From assembly GCF_028285745.1 (NCBI RefSeq), contig NZ_JANQOP010000145.1:1-36790 (forward strand): a DNA stretch of 36,790 nt, written 5' to 3'. Both the position numbers and the translations under genes were made by a program. The stretch is from Acaryochloris sp. IP29b_bin.137 (GTDB lineage: Bacteria > Cyanobacteriota > Cyanobacteriia > Thermosynechococcales > Thermosynechococcaceae). This document shows positions 15,175 to 23,619 of the stretch, piece after piece (position 1 is the first letter of the stretch; the number at the start of each line of letters is the position of its first letter). The notes beneath the pieces were generated by a model. It did no database searches. It worked only from the letters and a program-made list of their open reading frames with translations, and was not told the DNA's origin.

Positions 15175-15938
15175 TTGAGTTTAGGCACTCTTCTAAAAAA
15201 GGAGGAAATTCGATTTCTAGTATTTCTCTAAAATCATATTTAGAAATAAAGAATGTTGATTCAAATAATGAAACAAGGAATTAGAAATAAGTTTTAAAAG
15301 CCATGAAGATCCAGTTTATGAATAGAGAAGACAAAACCCCTAGAAATATTAATATGAACCTTTAGAGACAGTTCCCATCAAAAAAAAACTCAACTTCTTG
15401 GATAAAAAGGGTCTTTCTTTAGTCAGTTTCTTGGGCTCCACAAGGTGGAGAAGCAGTGAACTCGCCCTTTATATTTTAATATTTGTGACTGCAGAGGATA
15501 ACCCAACCAATATAACTATTTGTAACGGTTGACGCACGGCTATCTCGAAGATAAATGGGTCTGGGTAAGCGTTCCATCATGCTTGGTTAGCTCAGAATAA
15601 TAGCGTTCAGTCCAGTCTTAGCTCCAATGACGCTTGCACAATATTCACTCGAGCATCGGAATAGCTACATGGGGAATTTTTCTCTTTGGGGGCATGGATG
15701 ACTTTTGCGGCCCAATCCAGGTTATTTCAACAACCGGGTTCAAGCGGGGGGGCAGAACGCGAATGGGTATCCTTGGCGTCGCTGTGTTTGCTCCGTTAGG
15801 ATTCGGTCATGATTCCACCATAAATTTGAGCCATTATTTGTGATCAGCTCGGTGAGATGTAAAGTTTGACCTAGTAAGGTGGATATTGAGATTGAATCCA
15901 TTCGCTCAGTCGATTTGTAAGGAAGATACACGGTAGAT
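15175..15938. other. Large intergenic region upstream of two divergent units
   Basis: About 760 bases with no gene I trust. The part near the cyclase is AT-rich. It has three copies of TAGAAATA (15241, 15282, 15341) and a perfect hairpin CTCCAC-AAG-GTGGAG (15436-15450). The leader just before the cyclase start contains CCTCCTTT, complementary to a Shine-Dalgarno sequence. The half near 15939 is GC-richer and has open frames on both strands without family resemblance. No B12 riboswitch was recognised before the CobO-like gene. Confidence 0.5.
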
Positions 15939-17069
15939 ATGGCCAGGAACGGGATTGGTATCAATACAGCCCAAGATCGCTCAGAACGGATTGTTGGCCA
16001 AATTCATGTGTATGACGGAGCTGGGAAGGGCAAATCGCAAGCCGCTTTGGGCGTGGTTTTACGTTCTATTGGTTTGGGGATTGCGTCTGCGTTTCCTTCT
16101 CGCGTGTTGTTATTGCGGTTTTTAAAGGGGCCGGGACGTCCTTATGCAGAGGATGCGGCGATTGAAGCCCTACAGCGTGCTTTTCCCCATTTAATTGATC
16201 AGGTGCGAACGGGAAGAGCTGAGTTTTTTGGGGCCGATGACATCACCAAGTTTGACCGCCAAGAAGCGCAACGAGGATGGGATATTGCTAAAGGTGCGAT
16301 CGCATCCGGTCTCTACTCCGTCGTTGTCCTGGATGAACTCAATCCAGTCTTGGATTTGGGGCTATTGGATATTAATGACGTGGTTCAAAGCCTCCGCAAA
16401 AAACCGGACCATTTAGAGGTGATCTCCACGGGCCGTGGTACTCCCCAAGAACTGCTCAATATTGTCGATCTCCATTCCGAGATGAAACCCCACTCTCATG
16501 AAGGGACCCGCCAAGGCATTGAAGGCATCGAAATTTATACGGGCTCCGGTAAAGGCAAATCCACCAGCGCTCTGGGTAAAGCGCTTCAGGCTATTGGTCG
16601 GGGCATTAGCCAGGATCAATCTCATCGGGTCTTGATTATGCAGTGGCTCAAGGGAGGGTTAGGGTACACCGAAGATGCTGCAATTTCCGCGATGCAGCAA
16701 AGTTATCCTAATCTAGTGGATCATCAGCGTTGTGGGCGGGATGCCATTGTATGGCGGGGTCAACAGCAGGAGATTGATTATGTTGAAGCAGAGCGGGGTT
16801 GGGAGATTGCCCGAGCTGCGATCGCATCGGGTCTCTACAAAACCATCATTCTCGATGAACTCAATCCCACCGTGGATCTAGAACTGCTGCCCGAAGAACC
16901 GATTACCCAGGCCTTTTTACGGAAGCCTCGCGATACCGAAATTATCATCACCGGGCGCTGCCAAAATCCCCCCGCCTATTTTGAACTCGCTAGCACTCAT
17001 TCAGAGATGGTTTGTCATAAGCACTACGCGGAAAAAGGAGTTGATCTGAAACGCGGTGTAGACTTTTAA
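15939..17069 (+). CDS. Tandem CobO/BtuR-type ATP:corrinoid adenosyltransferase
   Basis: The 376-residue product is two CobO-like domains in a row. Half one (about 20-190) has P-loop DGAGKGKSQAALG and VVLDELNPVLDLG. Half two (about 196-376) has P-loop TGSGKGKSTSALG and IILDELNPTVDLE. Each ends with a TGR segment and a late Ser-Glu-Met, as in the PF02572 family. CobO transfers the 5'-deoxyadenosyl group of ATP to reduced cobalt corrinoids in cobalamin synthesis. Single-domain enzymes are about 200 residues, so this is a duplication-fusion; I believe similar double forms occur in other cyanobacteria. Both P-loops look intact. Whether both halves are active, or the protein has taken another role, cannot be told. 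No other cobalamin gene is nearby. Confidence 0.8.
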   Translation: MARNGIGINTAQDRSERIVGQIHVYDGAGKGKSQAALGVVLRSIGLGIASAFPSRVLLLRFLKGPGRPYAEDAAIEALQRAFPHLIDQVRTGRAEFFGADDITKFDRQEAQRGWDIAKGAIASGLYSVVVLDELNPVLDLGLLDINDVVQSLRKKPDHLEVISTGRGTPQELLNIVDLHSEMKPHSHEGTRQGIEGIEIYTGSGKGKSTSALGKALQAIGRGISQDQSHRVLIMQWLKGGLGYTEDAAISAMQQSYPNLVDHQRCGRDAIVWRGQQQEIDYVEAERGWEIARAAIASGLYKTIILDELNPTVDLELLPEEPITQAFLRKPRDTEIIITGRCQNPPAYFELASTHSEMVCHKHYAEKGVDLKRGVDF

Positions 17070-17197
17070 CGAATCTGTTTCAGTTTGCTCACAGACGCCC
17101 AGACCCCACGTTTGACCTTTATGATGGGGGCAGATTCTCATTCCTAGAGTGAAGAATTGACCGTCGCAACCCAAACAGTGATCCCAGCCGTTTGTCC

Positions 17198-19369
17198 ATG
17201 AGTCTGCCGTTATCCGCAATGAACTTAGAGAAGCACAACCAACGGATGCAGTTGTTAGCGGATGTTACCTACAAAATTAGGCAATCGCTGGATCTCCACG
17301 AAATTCTGCAAACTACCGTGACTGAAGTCCGACAACTGTTAGATGCGGACCGGGTGGTTATGTTTCAAATTCATCCCGATGGAGCGGGAACTGTTGTCCA
17401 AGAAGCGGTATTACCAGGCTGGTCGAAATCCATCAATCAAAATATCGTAGATACCTGTTTTGGCACCCGCTTTATTGATTCCTATCAGAATGGTCGCGTA
17501 TCCGCCATCAGCGATGTAGAGAAAGCATGTATTACCCCTTGCCATGCGGATTTACTGCGGCAGTTTGAAGTTAAGGCCAATCTTGTGATCCCGATCATCA
17601 GCCAGGGACAGCTTTGGGGTTTGCTGATCGCCCACCAGTGTTCAGCCCCTCGGGAATGGCAGGCCTTTGAAGTAGATTTGCTCAAGCAGCTTGCCGATCA
17701 AGCGGGAATTGCCCTAGCCCAGGCCAAACTCTTGGCCGATCTGGACCAAGCTCATCAACAGCTCAGATTTCATGTGGAGAACTCTCCCCTAGCGGTGATC
17801 GAATGGGATCATGCTTGCCGAATTCAGCGCTGGTCAGCCCAGGCTGAACGAATTTTTGGTTGGTCTGCAGCGGAGGTCATCGGTCGTGGCCCCGATCATT
17901 GGTTTATTCATACCGATGACCTCCATCTCTTTCGAGAGCATGTGTTGAATCTGACCGGACATCCCTTTCCCAATGAGGCCAATCCAGACATCGAACAACT
18001 AACTCGCAACTACACGAAAGCAGGCGATCTGATTGATTGCGAGTGGTACAGCTCCGCCCTGTTTGATGAGGAGAGCAACTTAGTATCTATCCTCTCCATG
18101 GCCCAAGACGTTAGCGCTCGCCAGCAGGCTGAAGCCGCTTTGCAACAGCTCAACCGAGAGTTAGAGATGCGGGTTGAACAACGCACAGCAGCCTTACAGG
18201 AGAGTGAGCAGCGATTTCGTTCTTTGTTCGAGGCTGCCCCAGATTTTATTTATGTTTTAAACACCAAAGGGGTGATCCAGCATGTCAACCCCGTGGTGAT
18301 TGAACGTTCGGGCTATCGAAAATCCGAACTCGAAGGTCATCCGTTCATCCATCTGTTTGCCCCCAAATCTCAGGTTCTCTGCCAGCAACACTTTGCCGAT
18401 CTATTGGCCCAGGGAAGCCATCGCCAAGAGCTGGAGTTTGTGGGCAAAAACGGCAAAATTTTGACGGTGGATTGTTCCTTCAAAGTCGTTAAAGATCGAC
18501 TTGGACAAACGTCTATTTTGGTTGTGCAACGCGACATTAGCGATCGCAAAGCCTTAGAACGCATCAAAGACGAATTTATTTCCGTGGTCAGCCACGAATT
18601 ACGAACGCCGCTAACTTCCATCCACGGATCAATCAAGCTATTGGCTACCGGTCAATTGGGGAATTTATCGGATGATGGCCAGCAAATGCTCGATATTGCC
18701 GATCAAAATACCGATCGTCTCGTTCGTCTCGTCAGTGATGTCTTAGACCTGCAGCGGATCGAATCGGGACAGGCCAAGATTTGCAAGCAACTATGCGATG
18801 CTGCAGATCTGATGACCCATGCCACAGACGCAATGCGCAGTATGGCTTACCATCACAATGTCACCTTAAAAAGTACACCACTCTTAACCATGGTGTGGGC
18901 TAACCCGGACTATATGGTGCAAACCCTAACCAATTTGCTGAGCAATGCCATCAAGTTTTCCCAGCCCGGCGGAACGGTAGAGTTAGCGGCTGAACTTCGG
19001 ATTGAGGAACGCCGTGTCAAAGATAACCTCTCTCAGCCAAACCGTCCCGACACCCGTTTGCCCTTTAGCATTAAACACACTGAATTGTGGTTTCAGGTGA
19101 TTGACCAAGGTCAAGGCATTCCAGCTGATAAACTGGAATGCGTTTTCGAACGCTTTCAGCAAGTAGATGCTTCAGACGCGCGGGAAAAAGGGGGCACCGG
19201 TCTGGGCTTAGCCATCTGCCGCAAAATTGTGGAGCAACATGGTGGCAAAATCTGGGCTGAGAGTGTTTTGGGGCAAGGGAGCTGTTTTTTTGTGGCCTTG
19301 CCGATGTCTTGTTGGTTAGTGGAAAAAGCTGAGGTCAGTGAATCGGTGGTCCCCCCTACTTTGTCCTAA
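17198..19369 (+). CDS. Cyanobacteriochrome-type hybrid sensor: GAF-PAS-PAS histidine kinase
   Basis: 723 residues from the ATG at 17198 (a TTG lies two codons upstream). The GAF domain (about 15-175) bears DTCF (85-88, Cys87) and TPCH (Cys115-His116), then LWGLLIAHQC. The Cys-His is the canonical bilin-attachment site of cyanobacteriochromes, and the DXCF Cys lies 28 residues before it, as in TePixJ. Two PAS domains follow (about 190-310 and 340-455). The kinase core comes next with SHELRTP (phospho-acceptor His466), NLLSNAIKFS, DQGQGIP and GGTGLGL. It is most likely a light sensor, and a blue/green type would be expected for DXCF members. A single-receiver gene starts three bases after its stop and should be its partner. 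Confidence 0.88.
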   Translation: MSLPLSAMNLEKHNQRMQLLADVTYKIRQSLDLHEILQTTVTEVRQLLDADRVVMFQIHPDGAGTVVQEAVLPGWSKSINQNIVDTCFGTRFIDSYQNGRVSAISDVEKACITPCHADLLRQFEVKANLVIPIISQGQLWGLLIAHQCSAPREWQAFEVDLLKQLADQAGIALAQAKLLADLDQAHQQLRFHVENSPLAVIEWDHACRIQRWSAQAERIFGWSAAEVIGRGPDHWFIHTDDLHLFREHVLNLTGHPFPNEANPDIEQLTRNYTKAGDLIDCEWYSSALFDEESNLVSILSMAQDVSARQQAEAALQQLNRELEMRVEQRTAALQESEQRFRSLFEAAPDFIYVLNTKGVIQHVNPVVIERSGYRKSELEGHPFIHLFAPKSQVLCQQHFADLLAQGSHRQELEFVGKNGKILTVDCSFKVVKDRLGQTSILVVQRDISDRKALERIKDEFISVVSHELRTPLTSIHGSIKLLATGQLGNLSDDGQQMLDIADQNTDRLVRLVSDVLDLQRIESGQAKICKQLCDAADLMTHATDAMRSMAYHHNVTLKSTPLLTMVWANPDYMVQTLTNLLSNAIKFSQPGGTVELAAELRIEERRVKDNLSQPNRPDTRLPFSIKHTELWFQVIDQGQGIPADKLECVFERFQQVDASDAREKGGTGLGLAICRKIVEQHGGKIWAESVLGQGSCFFVALPMSCWLVEKAEVSESVVPPTLS

Positions 19370-19372
19370 TCT

Positions 19373-19753
19373 ATGGCAGAAAAACGCATCCTGATTATTG
19401 ATGACGAACAAGCCATTCAAGCGGTCGCCAGTCTAAGTTTGAAAATGGAAGCTGACTGGCAGGTCATTACCGCAAATTCAGGGGCTGAAGGGATTACCAT
19501 GGCTGGTCAAGAACAACCCGATGCTATTTTGCTGGATGTGATGATGCCGATGTTAGACGGGATCGAAACCTTCAAACAGTTGCAACAAGGTCCATTAACC
19601 CGTAATATCCCGGTTATTTTACTGACCGCTAAAGCCCAAGCAGCGGAACAGCTGCAATTTCAGCGTTTGGGGGTTGCAGGAGTGATTACAAAGCCGTTTA
19701 ATTCACTCACCCTAGCTAGCCAAATTGCCCAGGTCTTGGGGTGGTCTATCTAG
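19373..19753 (+). CDS. Single-domain response regulator (CheY-like receiver)
   Basis: 126 residues, a receiver domain only. It has the acidic pair DDE (10-12), the phospho-acceptor Asp55 in LLDVMMP, Thr85 and the conserved Lys107 in ITKPF. There is no DNA-binding or output domain, so it must act by protein contact. Genes like this follow cyanobacterial hybrid or phytochrome-class kinases and relay phosphate to motility or other targets. Spacing of three bases to the cyanobacteriochrome kinase gene means the two are co-transcribed and almost surely a signalling pair. Confidence 0.92.
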   Translation: MAEKRILIIDDEQAIQAVASLSLKMEADWQVITANSGAEGITMAGQEQPDAILLDVMMPMLDGIETFKQLQQGPLTRNIPVILLTAKAQAAEQLQFQRLGVAGVITKPFNSLTLASQIAQVLGWSI

Positions 19754-19771
19754 TCCTCGCCTCTTCTTGGG

Positions 19772-20092
19772 CTAACTCGTGGAATGAGACTGATAAGCTA
19801 GGCGCTCCTGGGCTAAATCCCGGATCAAAGGCAATCGCGCGCTGATATAAGCATGCAAGTCCCTCGTATCAATCCTCTTTAGAAACTCTTCTCGGCGGAG
19901 TTGCCGAGATAACCAGATCACCAACGCATCATTGTCTAGGGTCAATAAAATATTGGTTTGTGTCTCTTCAATTAGCGACCAAAACTTACGGATTGCTTCA
20001 GGAGACATGAATCCGGCCTTTAAGATTTTCTTTATATTCATCAGGTTACACGAGAAATTTTGAGGTGTAAGGGATCTGTCGGAAGATGACAT
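19772..20092 (-). CDS. Unknown small soluble protein
   Basis: 106 residues with no signal peptide or membrane segment, mostly helical, rich in Leu, Arg and Glu (RKFWSLIEETQTNILL; LVIWLSRQLRREEFLKR). I do not recognise a named family, though the sequence looks like a real cyanobacterial protein. The ATG at 20092 is the longest start; Met18 and Met29 are alternatives. The gene converges on the response regulator with 18 bases between stops. An inverted repeat (20110-20132) lies 17 bases before its start and may regulate it. Confidence 0.6.
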   Translation of the reverse strand: MSSSDRSLTPQNFSCNLMNIKKILKAGFMSPEAIRKFWSLIEETQTNILLTLDNDALVIWLSRQLRREEFLKRIDTRDLHAYISARLPLIRDLAQERLAYQSHSTS

Positions 20093-20109
20093 AAAAGTTA
20101 CACATTACT

Positions 20110-20132
20110 CATGAAACCAATTGACTTTCATG
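20110..20132. promoter_or_regulatory. Inverted repeat before the 106-residue gene
   Basis: CATGAAA and TTTCATG are perfect 7-base arms around a 9-base spacer, 17 bases upstream of the leftward gene. It could be an operator or a leader hairpin. Confidence 0.35.
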
Positions 20133-20227
20133 TGCAACCTTAGCGAAATATAAATATTGGTCAAATAGATAAATTTCTGCATGCTTTACAGCGCATAGGT
20201 TTACCTGGTTTCCGCCTTGATGCTTAT

Positions 20228-20243
20228 CGTTAATCCATTAACG
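20228..20243. promoter_or_regulatory. Palindrome before the MDR oxidoreductase gene, likely operator
   Basis: CGTTAAT-CC-ATTAACG is a perfect inverted repeat with 7-base arms, ending 13 bases before the ATG at 20257. Its place would block translation or transcription start, as operators of TetR- or MarR-type repressors do. Confidence 0.4.
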
Positions 20244-20256
20244 TTCAACCCCGATT

Positions 20257-21252
20257 ATGAGAGCTATTCAATTCCACAGTCCTGGTAGTCCAGACGTTTT
20301 ACGAGTGAGCCAAATCTCGCAGCCTCGACTGCAAACGGATCGTGATCTGCTGATTGAGCTCAAAGCTGCAGGGGTCAATCCCATTGATACGAAGTTACGA
20401 CAGCGGGGAACCTTCTACCCCGATAACATGCCTGCTGTTCTGGGATGTGATGGGGCTGGGATTGTCACTGCGGTCGGTCAACAAGTCCAACAGTTTCGCA
20501 CCGGAGATGAAGTCTATTTTTGCCAGGGGGGTTTAGGGGATAGTCCCGGCACCTATGCCGAGTATGCAGTGGTGGATGAACGATTCGTGGCCCATAAGCC
20601 CACCTCCCTCAGCTTTGTGGAAGCGGCTGCCGCTCCGTTGGTTTTGATCACTGCCTGGGAAGCATTGTTTGATCGAGGACAACTCCAGGCCGGAAATCAA
20701 GTGTTGATCCATGCCGGGGCTGGCGGAGTTGGACATGTGGCTGTGCAATTGGCCAGGCTCAAGGGCGCTCGGGTGGCGACGACGGTTAGCTCTGTCGAGA
20801 AAGCGGCTTTTGTGGAGCAGCTAGGAGCTGACCTCACCATTCTCTATGCCCAAACGGACGTAGAGGCGGCTTTGACGAATTGGACCAATGGTCAAGGCGT
20901 TGATCTAGTCTTTGATACCGTTGGCGGCCCTGTTCTATCCCAGAGTTTTGCTGCTACTCGTATCTATGGAACTGTGGTGACGTTATTGGCACCGGCCTCG
21001 GAAACAGATTGGGGCGTTGCCCGCAAACGCAACTTAAGGGTTTGCTACGAATTAATGTTGACGCCTGCGCTTGAAGAATTGATCGACGCTCAGCAGCATC
21101 AAGCCCAGATCCTTAAACAATGTGCGCGATGGTTTGATCAGGGCCAGTTACAGATTGAAGTTCATACAACCTTCCCTTTGGATGCGGCTGCAGATGCCCA
21201 TTATTTGCTCGGACGGGGGTCCATGCAGGGCAAAGTTGTGTTGCAAATTTAG
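20257..21252 (+). CDS. Zinc-independent MDR-family NAD(P)H:quinone oxidoreductase-like enzyme
   Basis: 331 residues with the medium-chain dehydrogenase fold. The catalytic N-terminal domain includes AAGVNPIDTKLRQRG (38-52) and VLGCDGAGIV (61-70). The NADP-binding Rossmann domain has HAGAGGVGHVAVQLA (152-166). The structural-zinc Cys cluster of classical alcohol dehydrogenases is absent, which points to the quinone oxidoreductase/zeta-crystallin branch that reduces quinones or enals with NADPH. Length is normal. It converges on the J-domain gene with only four bases between stops. A palindrome in front suggests stress- or ligand-responsive control. The actual substrate is unknown. Confidence 0.88.
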   Translation: MRAIQFHSPGSPDVLRVSQISQPRLQTDRDLLIELKAAGVNPIDTKLRQRGTFYPDNMPAVLGCDGAGIVTAVGQQVQQFRTGDEVYFCQGGLGDSPGTYAEYAVVDERFVAHKPTSLSFVEAAAAPLVLITAWEALFDRGQLQAGNQVLIHAGAGGVGHVAVQLARLKGARVATTVSSVEKAAFVEQLGADLTILYAQTDVEAALTNWTNGQGVDLVFDTVGGPVLSQSFAATRIYGTVVTLLAPASETDWGVARKRNLRVCYELMLTPALEELIDAQQHQAQILKQCARWFDQGQLQIEVHTTFPLDAAADAHYLLGRGSMQGKVVLQI

Positions 21253-21256
21253 TCGA

Positions 21257-21943
21257 TTAAAGCACTGACTTGATGGCTTCCTGGGCTTCATTTCGGAGTT
21301 TTTTCGAAATGCGGAACAGTTCTCGACCTGTGGTGAGGTATTGATCGTCATAGCAATAGGTAAATCGTTCCAGATCCTCGATGCCATCTTCAATATGATT
21401 GAGGCAGTAATATAAGTGGGCTGCAACGCTGGCAATATTACCGGGATTTGGAAAGGATTGGAAGACTGCTTGAGCAGATTCAAGCCGGGTTCGACAATCG
21501 GCAAGATAATCCTGAAAATCTGCCATTAAATCATCGTCATAGGGATCGGCAGATAAACTTTGGATTTCATCAGCTAGGGAGTTAAGAATATTAGCCAGGT
21601 GTCGATTGACGGGAGTGTACACCTGCTTTAGCCATTGCTGGAGATGGATTTCAGTTGTACGAACAGTTTGGGTTGGCTTTCTGTAGGCATGACTGCGAGT
21701 AACTCCAGCCTGTGCATTCTCAGCATTAGCAGTATGGCGATGTTGATCATAGGCCAACCGTCGATGGGGATCTTTTAAGACTTCGTAAGCTTCATTTACC
21801 TGAGCAATGCGCTCATGATTCGCCATTTGATGATGGCTATCGGGATGAAATAACTTGGCCAAACGTCGATAGGCAGATTTGATCTCAGCTGGCGTTGCAG
21901 CTGGATCAACTTCTAGGGTTTGGTAGTGGTTATGGCCAGACAT
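21257..21943 (-). CDS. J-domain (DnaJ-like) co-chaperone
   Basis: 228 residues. The N-terminal J-domain (about 4-67) has YQTLEVDPAATPAEIKSAYR and the HPD motif (33-35) that stimulates DnaK ATPase activity. The Gly/Phe region, zinc fingers and substrate domain of full DnaJ are missing. The remainder (about 95-228) is helical and unknown. Such short J-proteins direct a DnaK to particular clients. It lies 61 bases downstream of a P450 gene on the same strand and may be co-transcribed, but a near-perfect palindrome in the gap suggests its own control. Confidence 0.85.
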   Translation of the reverse strand: MSGHNHYQTLEVDPAATPAEIKSAYRRLAKLFHPDSHHQMANHERIAQVNEAYEVLKDPHRRLAYDQHRHTANAENAQAGVTRSHAYRKPTQTVRTTEIHLQQWLKQVYTPVNRHLANILNSLADEIQSLSADPYDDDLMADFQDYLADCRTRLESAQAVFQSFPNPGNIASVAAHLYYCLNHIEDGIEDLERFTYCYDDQYLTTGRELFRISKKLRNEAQEAIKSVL

Positions 21944-21961
21944 GAGGTCATTGTACTGAAG

Positions 21962-21976
21962 CTCAACCAGGTTGAG
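21962..21976. promoter_or_regulatory. Palindrome before the J-domain gene
   Basis: CTCAACC-A-GGTTGAG is a perfect inverted repeat with 7-base arms around one base, 18 bases before the start. It could be an operator or a short hairpin between the P450 and J-domain genes. Confidence 0.35.
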
Positions 21977-22004
21977 AATGGCAACAACGGGACTTTATGT
22001 TCCC

Positions 22005-23369
22005 TTAACATCGTTGGGTCAAGATCATTTTGAAGTGAGAGGGAGGTGCTAAGGTCACACCTCTACGAACGGGTTTTAGGGGTTGGGGCTGTTCTAGCTG
22101 GAATTGATATCGAGTCAAGAGGGTCATGAGCACAAGTTTCATCTCGAATAAGGCAAAGGTCATGCCCAAACAACGGCGATTGCTGCCGCCAAAGGGCAAA
22201 TACTCATAGGGAGAGAATTGTCGATCTAGAAATCGCTCTGGCTGAAAGGCTTGCGGATTAGGGTATAGCTCAGGACGTCGATGGGTGAGGTAGATGCAGG
22301 GGGCCACAGTTGAACCGACGGGCAGATTGTATCCCATTAGGGACAGTGACCTTCTCGTTGTTCGTGGGGAGGTAATGGGGGCAATCGGATATATTCTCAG
22401 GGTCTCAGAACAGACCGCATTGAGATAGGGGAGGCGCTGGATACCTTTAGCGTCATTGAGATCGACAGTCGCTAGCTCAGCAATTAGTTTTTCCCTGACT
22501 TCGGGTAGGAAATGAATCCAAAATAAGGCCCAAGCTAAAGCGGACGCAGTTGTCTCGTGTCCTGCTAACAATAAAGTGACTAACTCATCGCGTAGTTCCA
22601 AGTCAGTCATGGGATTGCCCGCTTCATCTTGAGTTGCCAACATCAGAGAAAGGATATCTGTGCCCAGTTCTGATTGATTACGATGTTCGGCTATCTGTTG
22701 GTAGATCAGGTGATCAAGTTGCGATCGCACCCGTAAAAACCGCCCCCAAGGACTCCAAGCGCCCCAATCTTTCTGTAATCCTCGCAGAAACAGCAAACTT
22801 GCCCCCGCTGGTGATCCTGTTAAGTCCAGAAAACGAGGTAAGAGATTTTGCAGGGCTTGGTATCGTTGTGAATTGGAAATCCCAAACACTGTTTTTAGGA
22901 TCACATTGAGAGAAATCGCTTGCATAGCCCCCCGCACATCAAACGGTTGGCCGATCTGCCAGGGGGTGGCGATGTCCTCCGTGACCTGAATAATGGATGA
23001 GCCATAGGCCCGCATCCGTTCGCCATGGAAAGGCGGCATCAACAGCTGGCGCTGGCGTTGGTGGGCATTGCCATCTAGCATCAGCAAAGATGTATTCCCT
23101 AACAGAGGAAGCAATACCGAATTATTGCGGCCCGCATCCATTTGGAGTGGATCTGCGATAAGAATTTCTTCGATGCCTTGGGGGTTGCTACAAAAAACAA
23201 TTTGTCCCAACTTCCCTAACTGGACCGTAAATACATCGCCATAGGTTTGAGTACAGGCTTCCATAAATTCCAATGGCCGCCCAATCCATTGCAACATTTG
23301 CCAAAGTGCCGAAGATGAAGGACCTGCTGGTAACTGTTGGGTGGGAGGGTGCGCTACAGTCGGACTCAT
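22005..23369 (-). CDS. Cytochrome P450 (CYP110-like)
   Basis: 454 residues, soluble bacterial P450 size. It has the oxygen-binding I-helix AGHETT (269-274), the K-helix ETLR (322-325), the PERF motif and the haem ligand loop FGGSNRRCLG with Cys400. The start (Pro-rich, LPAGPSSSALWQMLQWIGRP) and overall pattern resemble CYP110-type enzymes of cyanobacteria, some of which hydroxylate fatty acids or terpenes. Redox partners are not encoded nearby. Its substrate cannot be read from the sequence. The isoprenoid genes at 6731-9805 are too far away to be linked by operon structure. The gene is divergent from the pentapeptide-repeat gene. Confidence 0.9.
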   Translation of the reverse strand: MSPTVAHPPTQQLPAGPSSSALWQMLQWIGRPLEFMEACTQTYGDVFTVQLGKLGQIVFCSNPQGIEEILIADPLQMDAGRNNSVLLPLLGNTSLLMLDGNAHQRQRQLLMPPFHGERMRAYGSSIIQVTEDIATPWQIGQPFDVRGAMQAISLNVILKTVFGISNSQRYQALQNLLPRFLDLTGSPAGASLLFLRGLQKDWGAWSPWGRFLRVRSQLDHLIYQQIAEHRNQSELGTDILSLMLATQDEAGNPMTDLELRDELVTLLLAGHETTASALAWALFWIHFLPEVREKLIAELATVDLNDAKGIQRLPYLNAVCSETLRIYPIAPITSPRTTRRSLSLMGYNLPVGSTVAPCIYLTHRRPELYPNPQAFQPERFLDRQFSPYEYLPFGGSNRRCLGMTFALFEMKLVLMTLLTRYQFQLEQPQPLKPVRRGVTLAPPSHFKMILTQRC

Positions 23370-23619
23370 AAATCTTTCTCTCTCGGAGAAACAGGGCTGT
23401 GGTCAGTCGCTATCAACGGCAGTTTAACGCACCCCTTGATTTGCCTGCACCCATCGGGATTCACCAACGGGTGAGAAACTGAGTGTTCCCTTTCCCTGAA
23501 CAAGACGTCTACCGCTACACTAGATCCCAATGGAAGACGGGGCCTGGATCAAGGGTGAGGATATCGGCTAAGAATATATTTTTGCCTTCAGTCTTTGCCC
23601 ATCGTCAACAGTTGAAATT

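Noticed and set aside
15634-15843. Short rightward open frame before the CobO-like gene, and a Pro-rich leftward open frame at about 15650-15810
   Set aside because: Neither shows a good start or a recognisable domain. The leftward one lacks any start codon at its upstream end. A gene remnant is possible but not shown.
15540-15938. Cobalamin riboswitch before the CobO-like gene
   Set aside because: I looked for the B12-box and other conserved blocks and saw none. A covariance-model search would settle it.
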